Assembly (NCBI GenBank): GCA_028023455.1
Contig: JAQFVV010006221.1
Span: forward strand, 2,294,001-2,358,000
Direction of reading: 5' to 3'
From: Epiperipatus broadwayi
Lineage: Eukaryota > Onychophora > Udeonychophora > Euonychophora > Peripatidae
Length of the DNA stretch: 64,000 nucleotides
In this document: positions 43,979-53,911 of the stretch, in pieces
Position numbering within the stretch: position 1 is the first letter of the stretch
Layout: each line of letters begins with the position of its first letter
Made by a program: the position numbers and the translations under genes
Notes under the pieces: model-generated
The model's database searches: none
What the model saw: the letters and a program-made list of their open reading frames with translations, nothing else
What the model was told of the DNA's origin: nothing

Positions 43979-45223
43979 TAGAATTTTATATACAGCAAGC
44001 TGAAAGGAATTGGCTTCATTATTTTGCCATCATTTAAGAGTATTCTTAAAGAAAAATTTTCTTATACTTCATATTTTCTTGGTAGGGTGTCCAAATCTTA
44101 CTTTTATGCAATACATTAGACAAAAACAACAACTCTATGGATAGATAATTTTATGACTACTATTAATAATAATCACCATCCTACTTGTGTTGATTATGGG
44201 GGATTAAAATATTGTAGTAGCATGCTAAACAAAATTTTAATTCATTTGACAAAATTGAGATGTTGTTTCTTTTTAAATTATCATATGAGAGTCACTTCAG
44301 AAATGTTTATTTCTCATCTCATTACTCTATCATTGTTTCAATCTATACAGGGCATTATAATCAACAAAACTATGTTAATCAAGCTAAGATTGCAATAATT
44401 CTATATTCCTGAGAGGTACTCTTTTCAAAAATAAAATTTTTAAAAATATAATTCATTAAATAAAATAAATCTAATTTATGGGGAAATCTGAGATACAAAA
44501 TATCAAAAACAAATTTCATTATAACAGTGGGGCTATATATACAATACAATTTTGAACAGATATCTGAGATGGGAATATTTAATATGTGAAGTCATCCATT
44601 TATAGGTACTTAATAGAAAACACTTTACCTAGAACAGCAGCTAATGAAAGCCAACTGCCCCAAGCCAAGAGTTAAAGTAAAACTATCAATTGCATATATA
44701 TATATCATTAAAAGCCAGTCAACACTTAGATAATCCCAGTATCAATAACAATCAACAATTTCAAACTGTTGTCAAGGCAACCTTTTAACTTTGAGAATTA
44801 TTATATATATGTGTGTGTAAATGAAAAAGTTGATGTGAGTTAATTGTGAATAATGTAGAATCAGAAAAGGCATTAATGCTCAAACAATTTAGCAATTCAA
44901 TAGACCCTACACATAACTACTACTTTATAATGTTTGAAGTCAAGAGAGGTTGTACTGACAGTGAGAATAATTAACAATAGATTACATAGAAGACTTAATG
45001 ATAATTAATTTACGAAGAGGCATATTTGAATAAAAATCTATTTATGATTTCATGGGTGAATCACAGACACGCTTGCTACAGGTACAAACTTTCGAGAATA
45101 AAACATCTTGCAAAAATCGATTTTCTATATGGAAATTCATATAATTTATCTAATAAGTTTTAAATTACAAATTGTAAAAATTAGCAAAGATTTTACTAAA
45201 TACATAAATACTTATATATATAT
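43979..45223. other. AT-rich non-coding stretch
   Basis: No gene or recognisable element is present. An 81-codon frame at 44153-44398 has no known domain. AT microsatellites lie near 44695-44705 and 44800-44815. Confidence 0.45.
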
Positions 45224-45292
45224 CAAATGCCTTGACCGGGAAGCGAACCCGGGCCAGCTGCTATGCTAACCACTAGGCCACCAACGCTTGAC
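45224..45292 (-). repeat. tRNA-Gly-like SINE, internally shortened
   Basis: The minus strand reads GTCAAGCGTTGGTGGCCTAG, then TTAGCATAGCAGCTGGCCC and GGGTTCGCTTCCCGGTCAAG. The anticodon arm with CTTCCAA is deleted. TAAATACTT at 45205-45213 and 45293-45301 is a probable target duplication. Loss of the anticodon arm excludes tRNA function and marks this as a dispersed repeat. Confidence 0.8.
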
Positions 45293-45301
45293 TAAATACT
45301 T

Positions 45302-45929
45302 TTTTTAATTATTATTAGAGATCATTGTCAAGAAATTATCACCACACATATCCTTCTATGTAGATTTACATATATATAATATAGTATGTCGTTTATTTTA
45401 GATCTTTTAGATAATAAGATTATTTTTTAAAATTGAAGATGAAACCTTGAAGCATCTCATTTGTAATTATCTTTCATAATAATGATATATTTAGGCCAAG
45501 TTTATTCTATTAAATAACTATACATTTCCTTAAGAGTTTAATTGTTAAATAAGTAGAAGCTGAGACCTTGTGAATTTTTACTTTTAAAATGCCCAAAGGA
45601 CTTGTTATTTAATAAAAATTAAAACAATCTTATTCATAACTTTCAATTTTAATTAATTTTTCTTTAGTCGGCAGATAAGACGCCTAATGTCTGTCCTCGA
45701 ATTTATTTTTAAATAACTACCTGTAACATTAGTCATTTTTAATTACATTTGTATTAATTTATATATTTTGAAAAAGTTAAATTAGTGGATAGTACACATA
45801 GAAAGTGAAAGGAAAAATGCATTATTTATAGTTATTTACGGAAGTTAGACGGAAAAAAATGAATAATTATTTCGAGCACAATGAGATTAATTCTGAGGTT
45901 GGATTAAAATTAAAATATTTTATTATGAC
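45302..45929. other. AT-rich non-coding stretch
   Basis: Nothing recognisable is present. Confidence 0.45.
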
Positions 45930-46135
45930 TTATGCTTTCAAGTACCTGTCAACTACCCACACTATCTCATACAACTAATACACATGACCACACACATGTA
46001 GAAAAGATAAATCACTAATATACGTATTTCATGCTAATATGAAATACGAATATTGGTGATTATGTGTATCAGTAGTATGAGATAGTGAGGATAGTTGACG
46101 GGTACTTAAAAGTCAGGTCAAATCCCCTATATTTA
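45930..46135. repeat. Inverted repeat joined inside a hammerhead motif
   Basis: Two half-units of family B face each other. The left arm has TCAACTACCCACACTATCTC and ACATGTAGAAAAGATAAATCA. The right arm has GTATCAGTAGTATGAGATAG and GATAGTTGACGGG. The arms meet at 46035-46042, within stem II of the ribozyme, so only the 3' half of the hammerhead (stem II 3' strand, GAAA, stem III, ATTRG) is present, once on each strand. Confidence 0.75.
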
Positions 46136-46400
46136 CAATTAAGCTCCAGGTATATGAAGAGAGTAAATAAACATTATGATTCTTACATTATGATTCTTAG
46201 AATCAGACGAGAAGCTTAAGAAAAAAAAAGTTTTTTTTATCTTACAATAATAGCTGTTAATAACTGAAACACACAGGCATACCTGTGTTTGTATATGTAA
46301 TATATAGGGTATATGAGCACAGACTTTTCACACGACCCACCACTCTCCACACTATCTCCTAACACTGATACACTTGAACACATATATGTTAAAAAGATAA

Positions 46401-46431
46401 ATTTCATGCTAAACTAGCAATCATCAGTTGG
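46401..46431 (-). ncRNA. Hammerhead ribozyme lacking stem III
   Basis: The minus strand has CCAA, CTGATGA, a TTGCTAGTTTAGCA stem II and GAAAT, but the stem III and UUGG side is deleted. It is the first of four sites in the palindrome and is inactive by structure. Confidence 0.7.
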
Positions 46432-46820
46432 TCCAGATTACCATCTCTACACATATATGCTATAAGTGCTCAGATATATATTAAGATAGCCAAACCTTAT
46501 ACTTTAATGGACAGGCTTCAATCCACTCAACACTCCAACTGTTCAACCGTCCGGCCGATATTCTTGTCACACCCATGTTGATCTAAGATCAATCTGACCC
46601 CTCATGTACAGGAAATAATCCATTTAATACATATACAAGGGATGGGAAGACATCTGTATTATGAAATAACTGAAACACACAGGTTTATTAAATACCTGTG
46701 TTTATATATGTAATATATAGGGTATATGAGCACAGACTTTCACACGACCCACCACTCTCCACACTATCTCATAACACTGATACACTTGAATACATATATG
46801 TTGAAAAAGATAAATAATCA

Positions 46821-46862
46821 CCAATATATGTATTTCATGCTAAACCAGCAATCATCAGTTGA
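46821..46862 (-). ncRNA. Hammerhead ribozyme, family B
   Basis: On the minus strand: UCAA/UUGG stem I with one wobble, CUGAUGA, stem II UGCU/AGCA, GAAA, stem III AUA/UAU with a CA loop, and A at the cleavage site. All pairing is retained. Confidence 0.88.
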
Positions 46863-47128
46863 TCCAGATTACCATATCTACACATATATGCTATAAGTGC
46901 CAGATATATATTAAGATAGCCAAACCTTATACTTTAATGGATAGGCTTCAATCCACTCCACACTCCAACTGTCCATGAGCATTCCATTATCAGATTTTCA
47001 ATTGGATGGATGGTTGAAGAGTTGGAGTGTGGAGTGGATTGAAGCCTGTCCATTAAAGTATAAGGTTTGGCTATCTTAATATATATCTAAGCACTTATAG
47101 CATATATGTGTAGAGATGGTAATCTGGA

Positions 47129-47170
47129 CCAACTGATGATTGCTGGTTTAGCATGAAATATGTATATTGG
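47129..47170 (+). ncRNA. Hammerhead ribozyme, family B
   Basis: CCAA/UUGG, CUGAUGA, UGCU/AGCA with a GGUUU loop, GAAA, and a UAUGUAU stem III region (AUA/UAU around UG) are present, with A before UUGG. All elements are intact. Confidence 0.9.
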
Positions 47171-47578
47171 TGATTATTTATTTTTTCAACATATATGTGT
47201 TCAAGTGTATCAGTGTTATGAGATAGTGTGGAGAGTGGTGGGTCATGTGAAAGTCTGTGCTCATATACCCTCTATATTACACATATGAACACAGGTATAT
47301 AATAAGCCCGTGTGTTTCAGTTATTTCATAATAGATATGTCTGCCAATCTCTTGTATATGTATTAAATGGATTATTTCTTGTACATGAGGGGTCAGATTG
47401 ACCTTAGATCAATATAGGTGTGACAAGAATCTCGGGCCTGAGGGTGGCCTTTGAGCATTATCAGATTTTCAATTGGATGGACAGTTGAAGAGTTGGAGTG
47501 TGGAATGGATTGAAGCTGTCCATTAAAGTATAAGGTTTGGCTATCTTAATATATATCTGAGCACTTATAGCATCTGGA

Positions 47579-47620
47579 CCAACTGATGATTGCTGGTTTA
47601 GCATGAAATACGTATATTGG
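47579..47620 (+). ncRNA. Hammerhead ribozyme, family B
   Basis: It is identical in layout to 47129-47170, with CG as the stem III loop. The unit upstream has lost about 22 bp (…TATAGCAT joined to CTGGACC), but the ribozyme is complete. It serves as the family-B reference copy. Confidence 0.92.
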
Positions 47621-47934
47621 TGATTATTTATCTTTTCAACATATATGTGTTCAAGTGTATCAGTATTATGAGATAGTGTGGAGAGTGGTGGGTTGTGTGT
47701 AATAATAGCTGTTGTTTTGGGACATTGATCAACAAAAAAGTAATTTTGATATAGCTCTAAATTCATATGAAATATCTTAAAAAAAAGAGAGAGAAGGAAA
47801 ATGCTTTAAACTGATAAAGAATAAGTAAAAAATTGGTAAAAGATTAAATTTGAATCTGGTTCTGATAGATTTTATTATTATAGAAGTTTATAGATGATGA
47901 CTTCATATCTTCAAAACTTTTTACACCACTACTG

Positions 47935-48745
47935 CAAAAAGTATTTGGAGGATTAAAATGGAAAGCTAAAGAGATAAAAGTAAATGGAGATTCCTTAAGT
48001 CATTTAGATTTTGCATATGATGTAGTTATTTTTGATAATAATGCTTTAGAGTCTCAGGAAATGTTGCAAGAGTTGTCAGATAAAGTAAGAAAGTAGGACT
48101 AAAGGTAAATATTAAAAAGATTAAAGTAATGTTCAATGGATTTTTTCAAAATATGAAAATAAAGATTGCTTATGATGAGTTAGAAGAAATTAAGGATATC
48201 TTAATCAAATTATTACTATAGATGGAAGCATAATGGATGATACCAAGCTAGAATTAAATTTGGTTGCAGTGCTTTTGGTAGAAATAACTTGATGCTAAAA
48301 GGAAATATGCCCATCTGTTTGAAAAGGAAGGTTTTTAATAAATGGGTTTACTAGTTCTTACCTATGGATCTGAGACTTGGACACTTAATAGAAATGCAAT
48401 ACGAGACTTCAGACCATTTAAAAAAGTATGTAGAAATGCATATTAGGAATACTAAGTAGTGATTGGAAACACAATATATGGGTAAGAGAACAAACGGGTG
48501 TTACTGAAATCATTGAAAGATTTAAAAGGCTGGAGTTGGCTGAACATATTACCAGAAGAGATGATAATAGATTAACAATTTAATTTTTAAGCTAGATTAT
48601 GAGATTGTAAAAGACCCAGAAAGAGACCACATATGAGATGGATGAAATAAAAAAGTGTGCAGGAGTGAGGTGAAGAAGAGAGATTAGAAACTGGAGAAGA
48701 TGGATTGAACTTGGGAGAGACCTTTATCATGCAGTGGATTGATGA
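47935..48745 (+). pseudogene. RTE LINE reverse-transcriptase and C-terminal remnant
   Basis: The first part encodes FGGLKWKAKEIKVNGDSLSH followed by LDFAYDVVIFDN, where FAYD replaces the catalytic FADD. Next come ESQEMLQELSDKVRK, a stop, and GLKVNIKKIKVMFN, typical of RTE RT. After several stops the C-terminal part (FRPFKKVCRNAY, NIWVREQTGV, AEHITRRDDNR, GRPFIMQWID-like) follows in order. A TGATGATGAG tail lies near 48739. It is the same family as 19916 and 40079, but more decayed. Confidence 0.75.
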
Positions 48746-48749
48746 TGAG

Positions 48750-49204
48750 TATGAGAGATGATGAAAAATATATAAATTAAATGAAAAAGTAGAATTTGTA
48801 TAATACTGAAGCTAATAATGTGAACGATTAAGTGCAATTATATATATACAACAAAAGAAAGATTTGTAAGTTTTATGGAAGAAGGGTGGAGGGAGCAGTT
48901 GAAAGAATCAAAATAAAAAAAACTTGCCCTGAGGATTAGTTGTATTTATATATTGGACTATTTCCATCATTTAATATAAGTAATGAATGTCCTTAGAAAA
49001 ATTTCATTTTATTTAAATATTCCAAATACATTCAACTGATAGAAATACACACAGGTTAGTATATGCACATGTTTTGAGAAGTATTCTTCTTCTATCCTCT
49101 TCATGTGTTGCTGACCTACCAGTAACAGTACTAACATGGAAACTGAAACTGGACCCATTGAATTTTAAGCCATCCTGGTTCACTTGTTTAGAGCATTATC
49201 TTAA
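48750..49204. other. AT-rich non-coding stretch
   Basis: No readable element. A less AT-rich patch near 49085-49190 leads into the SINE-like repeat. Confidence 0.4.
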
Positions 49205-49345
49205 AATTCAATATTCAAGAATCTAAGGGTCCAAGTTTGATTCCCATGCTAGCACAGTCACTGATGAGACCAGTAACACCTGAAGAAGAGAGGAAATAAT
49301 ACCTCTCAAAACATTGTGCATATACTAAACTGTGCACTGTATTTG
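49205..49345 (+). repeat. SINE-like repeat with B-box-like motif, copy 3
   Basis: This is the third copy of the repeat at 3960 and 8267, better preserved at its 3' end. It has TTCAATATTCAAGAATCT, GTTTGATTCCCATGC, CACTGATGAGACCAG, CTGAAGAAGAGAGGAAAT and CTCTCAAAACATTGTGC. The last part contains a CTGATGAG and an AGAGAGG/CCTCTC hairpin. It does not satisfy the hammerhead layout, because no GAAA follows the hairpin. Confidence 0.5.
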
Positions 49346-49499
49346 GAAGATTTAAATAAAATAATAGATAATGGAAATAATCCAATATATAAATACATAA
49401 AAAAAAACTATGTATAGAAATATTCATGATAAAGTTTTGATTCAAAACAAGTTTATAAAAATATTTAAGAATGTACCTAAATACATTAATATACAAATT

Positions 49500-50505
49500 A
49501 AAAAGCGTATGAAACACTTGAAGGAGAAGCTAAAAGCTATACAGATTCAAAAATTACTAAACACTAAGCGCTTTCGAGGCCATTTGCCTCATATTCATAG
49601 CGGTAATGCGAGGTGCAGAATGAGGAAATAGGGCAAGGAAACAAAGCAGTATGCAAAGCATATGCAAATGAGCTAGATAGTCCAATGTTTGGAGATGTCA
49701 AAGCAGGTATCGCTTCTATTGATAGCGTTATTATTGCAATTAATGAAATATGCTTCTCTGATTTTCCGCTTGATGTCATTTTTCTCAATGTCGACTATTT
49801 TGGGGTTGGAGGGTTCAAACACATGTCCTGTCTTCTTGGAATGTTCTAAGAATGTTGATGAGTTATCGTTATTTTTCTTTGCTCTATTATAGGTGTATCT
49901 ATGTTGTGCTGTCCTGTTGATTATGCCTGCTTTGGTTTCCCCAAAATAAATGGCACGGCAACCGGGTTGTGGGCATGATATGCTGTAAACGACATGAGGG
50001 GTCTGAGAAGGTTCGATTTTATCCTTAGAGTTATTGATTAGACGATTAGTGCATGGGGGTGTATGAAAACTAATTTTAAATTTATTGGACAAAACCTTAA
50101 TTAATTGATAGGAGATTTTAGGTATGTGTGGAAGAGTGATATATGGAATTTTAGTATCGTTTTTATTGTCTACGATTTTCTTATAAAATTGTTTAATTTT
50201 ATTGTTAATAGTGTTGAGTTTGTAGCCTGCTTGTAGTAGGTCTTTGGTGTATAGATGTATATTATTCTTTCTATCCACTTCAAACTTGCACAGTTGCATA
50301 TTTCTATATAAAAATGCTTGAAGGGATTTGTGAGAGCTTGGTGAATTGGAGTGTGGGTGTATAAAGCCTCTAATTTCAAAGGGCTTTATTATCACTGTGT
50401 AATTTATTGTTCTCTCATCCCATGTTAGACAAAGGTCGAGGTAATTTAGACTTTGGAAAGCGTCTTCTGTTGTGGAATTGATAGTTAGGTTAGTGTTCTC
50501 AGCTG
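49500..50505 (-). mobile_element. PLE copy, left arm of inverted pair
   Basis: This is about 1 kb of Penelope-like element on the minus strand, almost identical to 50906-51925 in reverse. It is 5'-truncated at the junction near 50505 and extends past the stop through the GCGCTTTCGAGGCCATTTG segment. It contains the coding fragment described separately. High identity between the arms suggests that both came from one template or one insertion event. Confidence 0.85.
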
Positions 50506-50554
50506 AACGCATTAATTTTATCGTTACATTTTTGGCATGGGTGGACAAACACAT
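49673..50554 (-). pseudogene. PLE RT-thumb plus GIY-YIG endonuclease fragment
   Basis: This is a 293-codon frame without internal stops. From about residue 22 (NTNLTINSTTEDAF) it aligns to the partner ORF. The first about 20 residues come from unrelated junction sequence, so the start codon is artificial. The segment LNYLDLCLTWDERTINYTVI belongs to the PLE RT palm-thumb region. About residues 180-290 hold the GIY-YIG domain: VVYSISCPQPGCRAIYFGET with its paired cysteines, NRTAQHR with the conserved Arg, and HSKKTGHVFEP completing the zinc-type His pair. RT motifs A-C are missing, so it cannot encode a working transposase. Confidence 0.85.
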
Positions 50555-50576
50555 CTATACCACATTTGAATGTGGT

Positions 50577-50789
50577 TGGTACAACATGAAAAGTAGATGG
50601 CTGATGGGTCTCCCACTCAGTGGAATTGTTACCAGCATCTTCCTTAATCACTATGAAAAACTAATTGTATCCAAATATCAAGCTGACTGCTCTCACATTA
50701 TATACATGTGGTACATAGATGATATATACATCTTAGCCAACCAACACATTACAAATAGTATCATACAAGATTTATCACAAAAAAACTAA
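50577..50789 (+). pseudogene. PLE RT motif B-C fragment
   Basis: In the frame of 50472-50789 the real homology begins near WLMGLPLSGIVTSIFLNHYE (RT motif B region), followed by MWYIDDIYIL, the catalytic Y-x-D-D motif C. The frame then hits the 125 bp duplication and stops at 50787-50789. Because 125 is not a multiple of three, the duplication separates this piece from the downstream ORF. Confidence 0.8.
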
Positions 50790-50905
50790 TTGTATCCAAA
50801 TATCAAGCTGACTGCTCTCACATTATATACATGCGGTACATAGATGATATATTCATCTTAGTCAACCAACACATTACAAATAGTATCATACAAGATTTAT
50901 CACAA
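50656..50905. repeat. 125 bp tandem duplication within PLE RT
   Basis: AACTAATTGTATCCAAATAT through YIDD codons to CAAGATTTATCACAAAA occurs twice in a row with about five differences (for example ATGTGG/ATGCGG and ATATACATC/ATATTCATC). The duplicated piece spans RT motif C. Confidence 0.9.
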
Positions 50906-51736
50906 AACACTAACCTAACTATCAATTCCACAACAGAAGACGCTTTCCAAAGTCTAAATTACCTTGACCTTCGTCTAACACAGGATGAGAGAACAATAAA
51001 TTACTCAATGATAATAAAGCCCTTTGAAATCAGAGGCTTTATACACCCACACTCCAATTCACCAAGCTCTCACAAATTTGCAGGCCTTCAAGCATTTTTA
51101 TATAGAAATATGCAACTGTGCAAGTTTGAAGCGGATAGAAAGAATAATATACATCTATACACCAAAGACCTACTACAAGCAGGCTACAAACTCAACACTA
51201 TTAACAATAAAATTAAACAATTTTATAAGAAAATCGTAGACAATAAAAACGATACTAAAATTCCATATATCACTCTTCCACACATACCTAAAATCTCCTA
51301 TCAATTAATTAAGGTTTTGTCCAATAAATTTAAAATTAGTTTTCATACACCCCCATGCACTAATCGTCTAATCAATAACTCTAAGGATAAAATCGAACCT
51401 TCTCAGACCCCTCATGTCGTTTACAGCATATCATGCCCACAACCCGGTTGCCGTGCCATTTATTTTGGGGAAACCAAAGCAGGCATAATCAACAGGACAG
51501 CACAACATAGATACACCTATAATAGAGCAAAGAAAAATAACAATAACTCATCAACATTCTTAGAACATTCCAAGAAGACAGGACATGTGTTTGAACCCTC
51601 CAACCCCAAAATAGTCGACATTGAGAAAAATGACATCAAGCGGAAAATCAGAGAAGCATATTTCATTAATTGCAATAATAACGCTATCAATAGAAGGGAT
51701 ACCTGCTTTGACATCTCCAAACATTGGACTATCTAG
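50831..51736 (+). pseudogene. PLE RT motif C to GIY-YIG endonuclease ORF
   Basis: This is a 301-codon open frame. It begins MRYIDDIFILVNQHITNSII, that is, at RT motif C with Asp-Asp intact, and continues through the thumb and a basic linker (CKFEADRKNNIHLYTKDLLQ) to a complete GIY-YIG domain at about residues 195-300 with CPQPGC, IYFGET, NRTAQHR and HSKKTGH. Compared with the left arm it carries an extra two residues (FAGLQAF against SLQAF). In an intact PLE this enzyme would reverse-transcribe the element, with the endonuclease cutting target DNA. Here the RT N-terminal half is absent, so it is a fragment despite the open frame. Confidence 0.88.
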
Positions 51737-51974
51737 CTCATTTGCATATGCTTTGCATACTGCTTTGTTTCCTTGCCCTATTTCCTCATTCTGCACCTCG
51801 CATTACCGCTATGAATATGAGGCAAATGGCCTCGAAAGCGCTTAGCGTATAGTAATTTTTGAATCTGTATAGCTTCTCTTTCAAGTGTTTTATACGCTTT
51901 TTAATTTGTATATTAAATTATCGAGGGAGAAGTTTAAAATCCTTAATATTTTCTAAATACATTAACAAATTTTA

Positions 51975-52200
51975 TCCAATAATGAATAATATTTTTGTAG
52001 TGTAAATTTTCATTGCATCGCTCTCAAGCAAGGTAGGGACTAGTTTCTATCCACTTTTAGCACCTTGTGGAGGAATGTAATCATAAACTTATGATCAAAG
52101 ACATGTGAAAAAGATACATGATACCCAATATGTATATTTTATGCTAAAACAGCACTCATCAGTTGGCCCAGATCTCAATTACTTACACATATTTTTTATT
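51975..52200 (-). repeat. Family-A hammerhead unit, inverted behind the PLE
   Basis: It carries the complement of the family-A unit (TTTATCCAATAATGAATAAT, CACTTTTAGCACCTTGTGGA, TGTAATCATAAACTTATGAT, ribozyme, then CTTACACATA). It lies about 240 bp beyond the PLE stop and in opposite orientation to the PLE, the same arrangement as at 28562-29491. Confidence 0.8.
52125..52166 (-). ncRNA. Hammerhead ribozyme, family A, G12 mutated
   Basis: On the minus strand: CCAA/UUGG, CUGAUGA, stem II GUGCU/AGCAU, then AAAA instead of GAAA, and a UAUACAUA stem III region. Loss of the catalytic G of GAAA predicts no activity. The 42 nt layout is otherwise kept. Confidence 0.8.
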
Positions 52201-52267
52201 ATTGTTCAGTATAATCTATACATACTAAACAATGATAAAAGATATGTGTAAGAGATTGTGGTCTGGG

Positions 52268-52309
52268 CCAACTGTTGAGTACTGGTTCAGCACAAAATGT
52301 GCATTTTGG
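52268..52309 (+). ncRNA. Hammerhead ribozyme, family A, core mutated
   Basis: CCAA, CUGUUGA (A6 changed), stem II GUACU/AGCAC, AAAA in place of GAAA, and a UGUGCAUU stem III. Two catalytic-core changes predict no activity. Confidence 0.75.
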
Positions 52310-52357
52310 GGGTCATATACAATGATAAAAGATATGTGTAAGAGTTTGTGATCTGGG

Positions 52358-52397
52358 CCAACTGATGGGTACTGGTTCAGCATGAAATGTGCAACTT
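52358..52397 (+). ncRNA. Hammerhead ribozyme, family A, core mutated
   Basis: CCAA, CUGAUGG (last core A changed), stem II GUACU/AGCAU, GAAA intact, and a UGUGCAACUUA 3' side that no longer matches stem I. It arose by the 90 bp duplication and then diverged. Probably inactive. Confidence 0.7.
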
Positions 52398-52524
52398 ATA
52401 TATCTTTTTCATGTGTCTTTGGTCACTTGTTTATGATTACATCCCTCCACTAGGTGTTATAAATAGATAGAAACTAGTCCCTATCTTGTATGAGAATAGT
52501 GTAGTGACAATTATACTACAGAAA

Positions 52525-53590
52525 TATTGTACCTAAATATATTAGAAATTTATATATATTAATATTAGATTTTATGAGAATAAAACTGAAATGAAGATTC
52601 AACTATGAATAAACTGAAAAAAGATATTAAGAGAGATAGAGAGAAAAAAAATGTTAATTTTATATGGTCTATGCAGCAAAGACTTTAATAGAGGTTTTTT
52701 GGTATATCAGGATAAAGAAAATGCATATTTTCAAGCACAAATTCAATAATAAAATTAATATACAATCATGTAAAGGTATCACTTATACTATGCTTAATAC
52801 TGTGATTTATGTAATGATAAACAAAAATACTAATCCAAGGCTGATTAAACTTTTTAAAATGAACTTATATTCTTTATAGCATTGAACTGTTCCAATGACC
52901 ATCTTCTAGCAATAGTAATAAGACTATTATCTTTTTAAAAGTGCTTATTGGGGTGGATACAAATTACAACGTTTAGATTAAGCAGATCCTGTTATCATTT
53001 TCTGATTATAGTTTAATTTTGTCTCTTCTGTTTTTAGAAGCATATATATTTCTTATAAGTCCATAACTTTTCAATCGCTAAAAAGCTAAAAACAAGTATT
53101 TTAATTTACCACATTTATATTTTATAATTAGCTTATAAGGATAAAAAGATAAACCAGGCTTTTAAATAATCTTCTACAGAATTAAAAACATTATGAAGAG
53201 TCTTCATGGGTGAAAAAAAATAACGTATTTGTAACTTTAAAAAATGTTAAATGTTATCTGTCTCAGATTTGAACAACATATTTTTTTTCATTTTCTATGT
53301 GCATTATCGATATATTTTTGCTATTGCTTTAGCACTCGATACAATTTAATTTTAATATTAACATTAAACAATTTATTTACATTTTTTATCTTTTTCCAAT
53401 TTAATATAACTATAATAAGTAAGATTTTTATTCAATTGTTCAACTTGCTTGAGTTGTATGTTGAATTTTTAAAATATCCTACCTTTTTTTTCAAATACTT
53501 AATTGTAATAATTTTTAAACGATATGTTTATATTCGAACAATATATCCATTTCGGGAATTTATTTGTAGAATAAAATATCAGAGAATGAA
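52525..53590. other. AT-rich non-coding stretch
   Basis: No gene or element is readable. A 71-codon frame at 52664-52879 and a 174-codon frame at 53244-53768 are rich in F, I and L and run into the foldback element. I treat both as chance. Confidence 0.4.
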
Positions 53591-53911
53591 TTTAAAACAA
53601 GGCAAAATTCTCCATACAGTAGTGCCACCCTGTGCCTTGTGCATAAAATCCCTATCTAGTGCCTACTCATCCAATATCCTCAGATTAGTTTCTGGCTTGT
53701 GGCCTTCGTTAATGAGGAGTCTTGGATCTGAGAGCACTGCACCTAGTCTGGGGATATTGGATGAGTAGGCACTAGATAAAGATTTTATGCACAAGCCTTC
53801 TTGCATCCATTGATTACTCTGGTTGGCACAGGGTGGCACTATTGTATGGAGAGTTTTGCCTTGTTTAATAACAATTATGTGCTAGTATAAGAGAGTGATC
53901 ATGTGATGCTT
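53591..53911. repeat. Large foldback element
   Basis: Arms AACAAGGCAAAATTCTCCAT, GTGCCACCCTGTGCC and CCTACTCATCCAATATC pair with GGATATTGGATGAGTAGG, GGCACAGGGTGGCAC and GGAGAGTTTTGCCTTGTT. The outer right end is GTGATCATGTGATGCTTA. The family spacer is shortened relative to 43498-43978. Confidence 0.85.

Larger units (their letters stand above)
46259..47700. mobile_element. Palindromic four-unit hammerhead insertion with 13 bp target duplication
   Basis: An exact 13 bp repeat, AATAATAGCTGTT, lies at 46246-46258 and 47701-47713. Between them are two minus-oriented family-B units (starts near 46305 and 46718) and two plus-oriented units (46977-47452, then 47453 onward; period 476 bp), meeting head to head at about 46977. 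Four hammerhead sites are present. No ORF longer than about 100 codons occurs, and the 101-codon minus-strand frame is antisense noise. The single flanking duplication implies that the whole 1442 bp structure entered as one event. PLE insertions are known to carry inverted and partial tandem copies. Confidence 0.9.
50515..51925 (+). mobile_element. PLE copy, right arm of inverted pair
   Basis: The plus-strand Penelope-like element extends further 5' than its partner, so that RT motifs B and C are included. It contains a 125 bp internal tandem duplication (50656-50780 and 50781-50905) and continues beyond its stop to about 51925, where it runs into an inverted family-A hammerhead unit. The two arms could form a 1 kb RNA duplex if transcribed together. 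Confidence 0.85.
52225..52520 (+). repeat. Family-A hammerhead unit with two ribozymes 90 bp apart
   Basis: AATGATAAAAGATATGTGTA followed by AGAG(A/T)TTGTG starts at 52231 and again at 52321, giving a 90 bp tandem duplication of the leader plus ribozyme. The downstream part (TTGGTCACTTGTTTATGATT, AGAAACTAGTCCCTATCTTG, GAATAGTGTAGTGACAATTA) is present once. It faces the inverted unit at 51975-52200 across a short spacer. Confidence 0.85.

Noticed and set aside
49255-49325. Another hammerhead ribozyme (CTGATGAG followed by a hairpin)
   Set aside because: The hairpin AGAGAGG/CCTCTC is not placed directly after the core, and no GAAA box with a stem III follows. The CTGATGAG is probably part of a SINE-like repeat.
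53244-53768. 174-codon plus-strand open frame
   Set aside because: It is low-complexity (F, I, L rich), and its last third is the arm and spacer of a foldback element. No domain or signal supports a gene.
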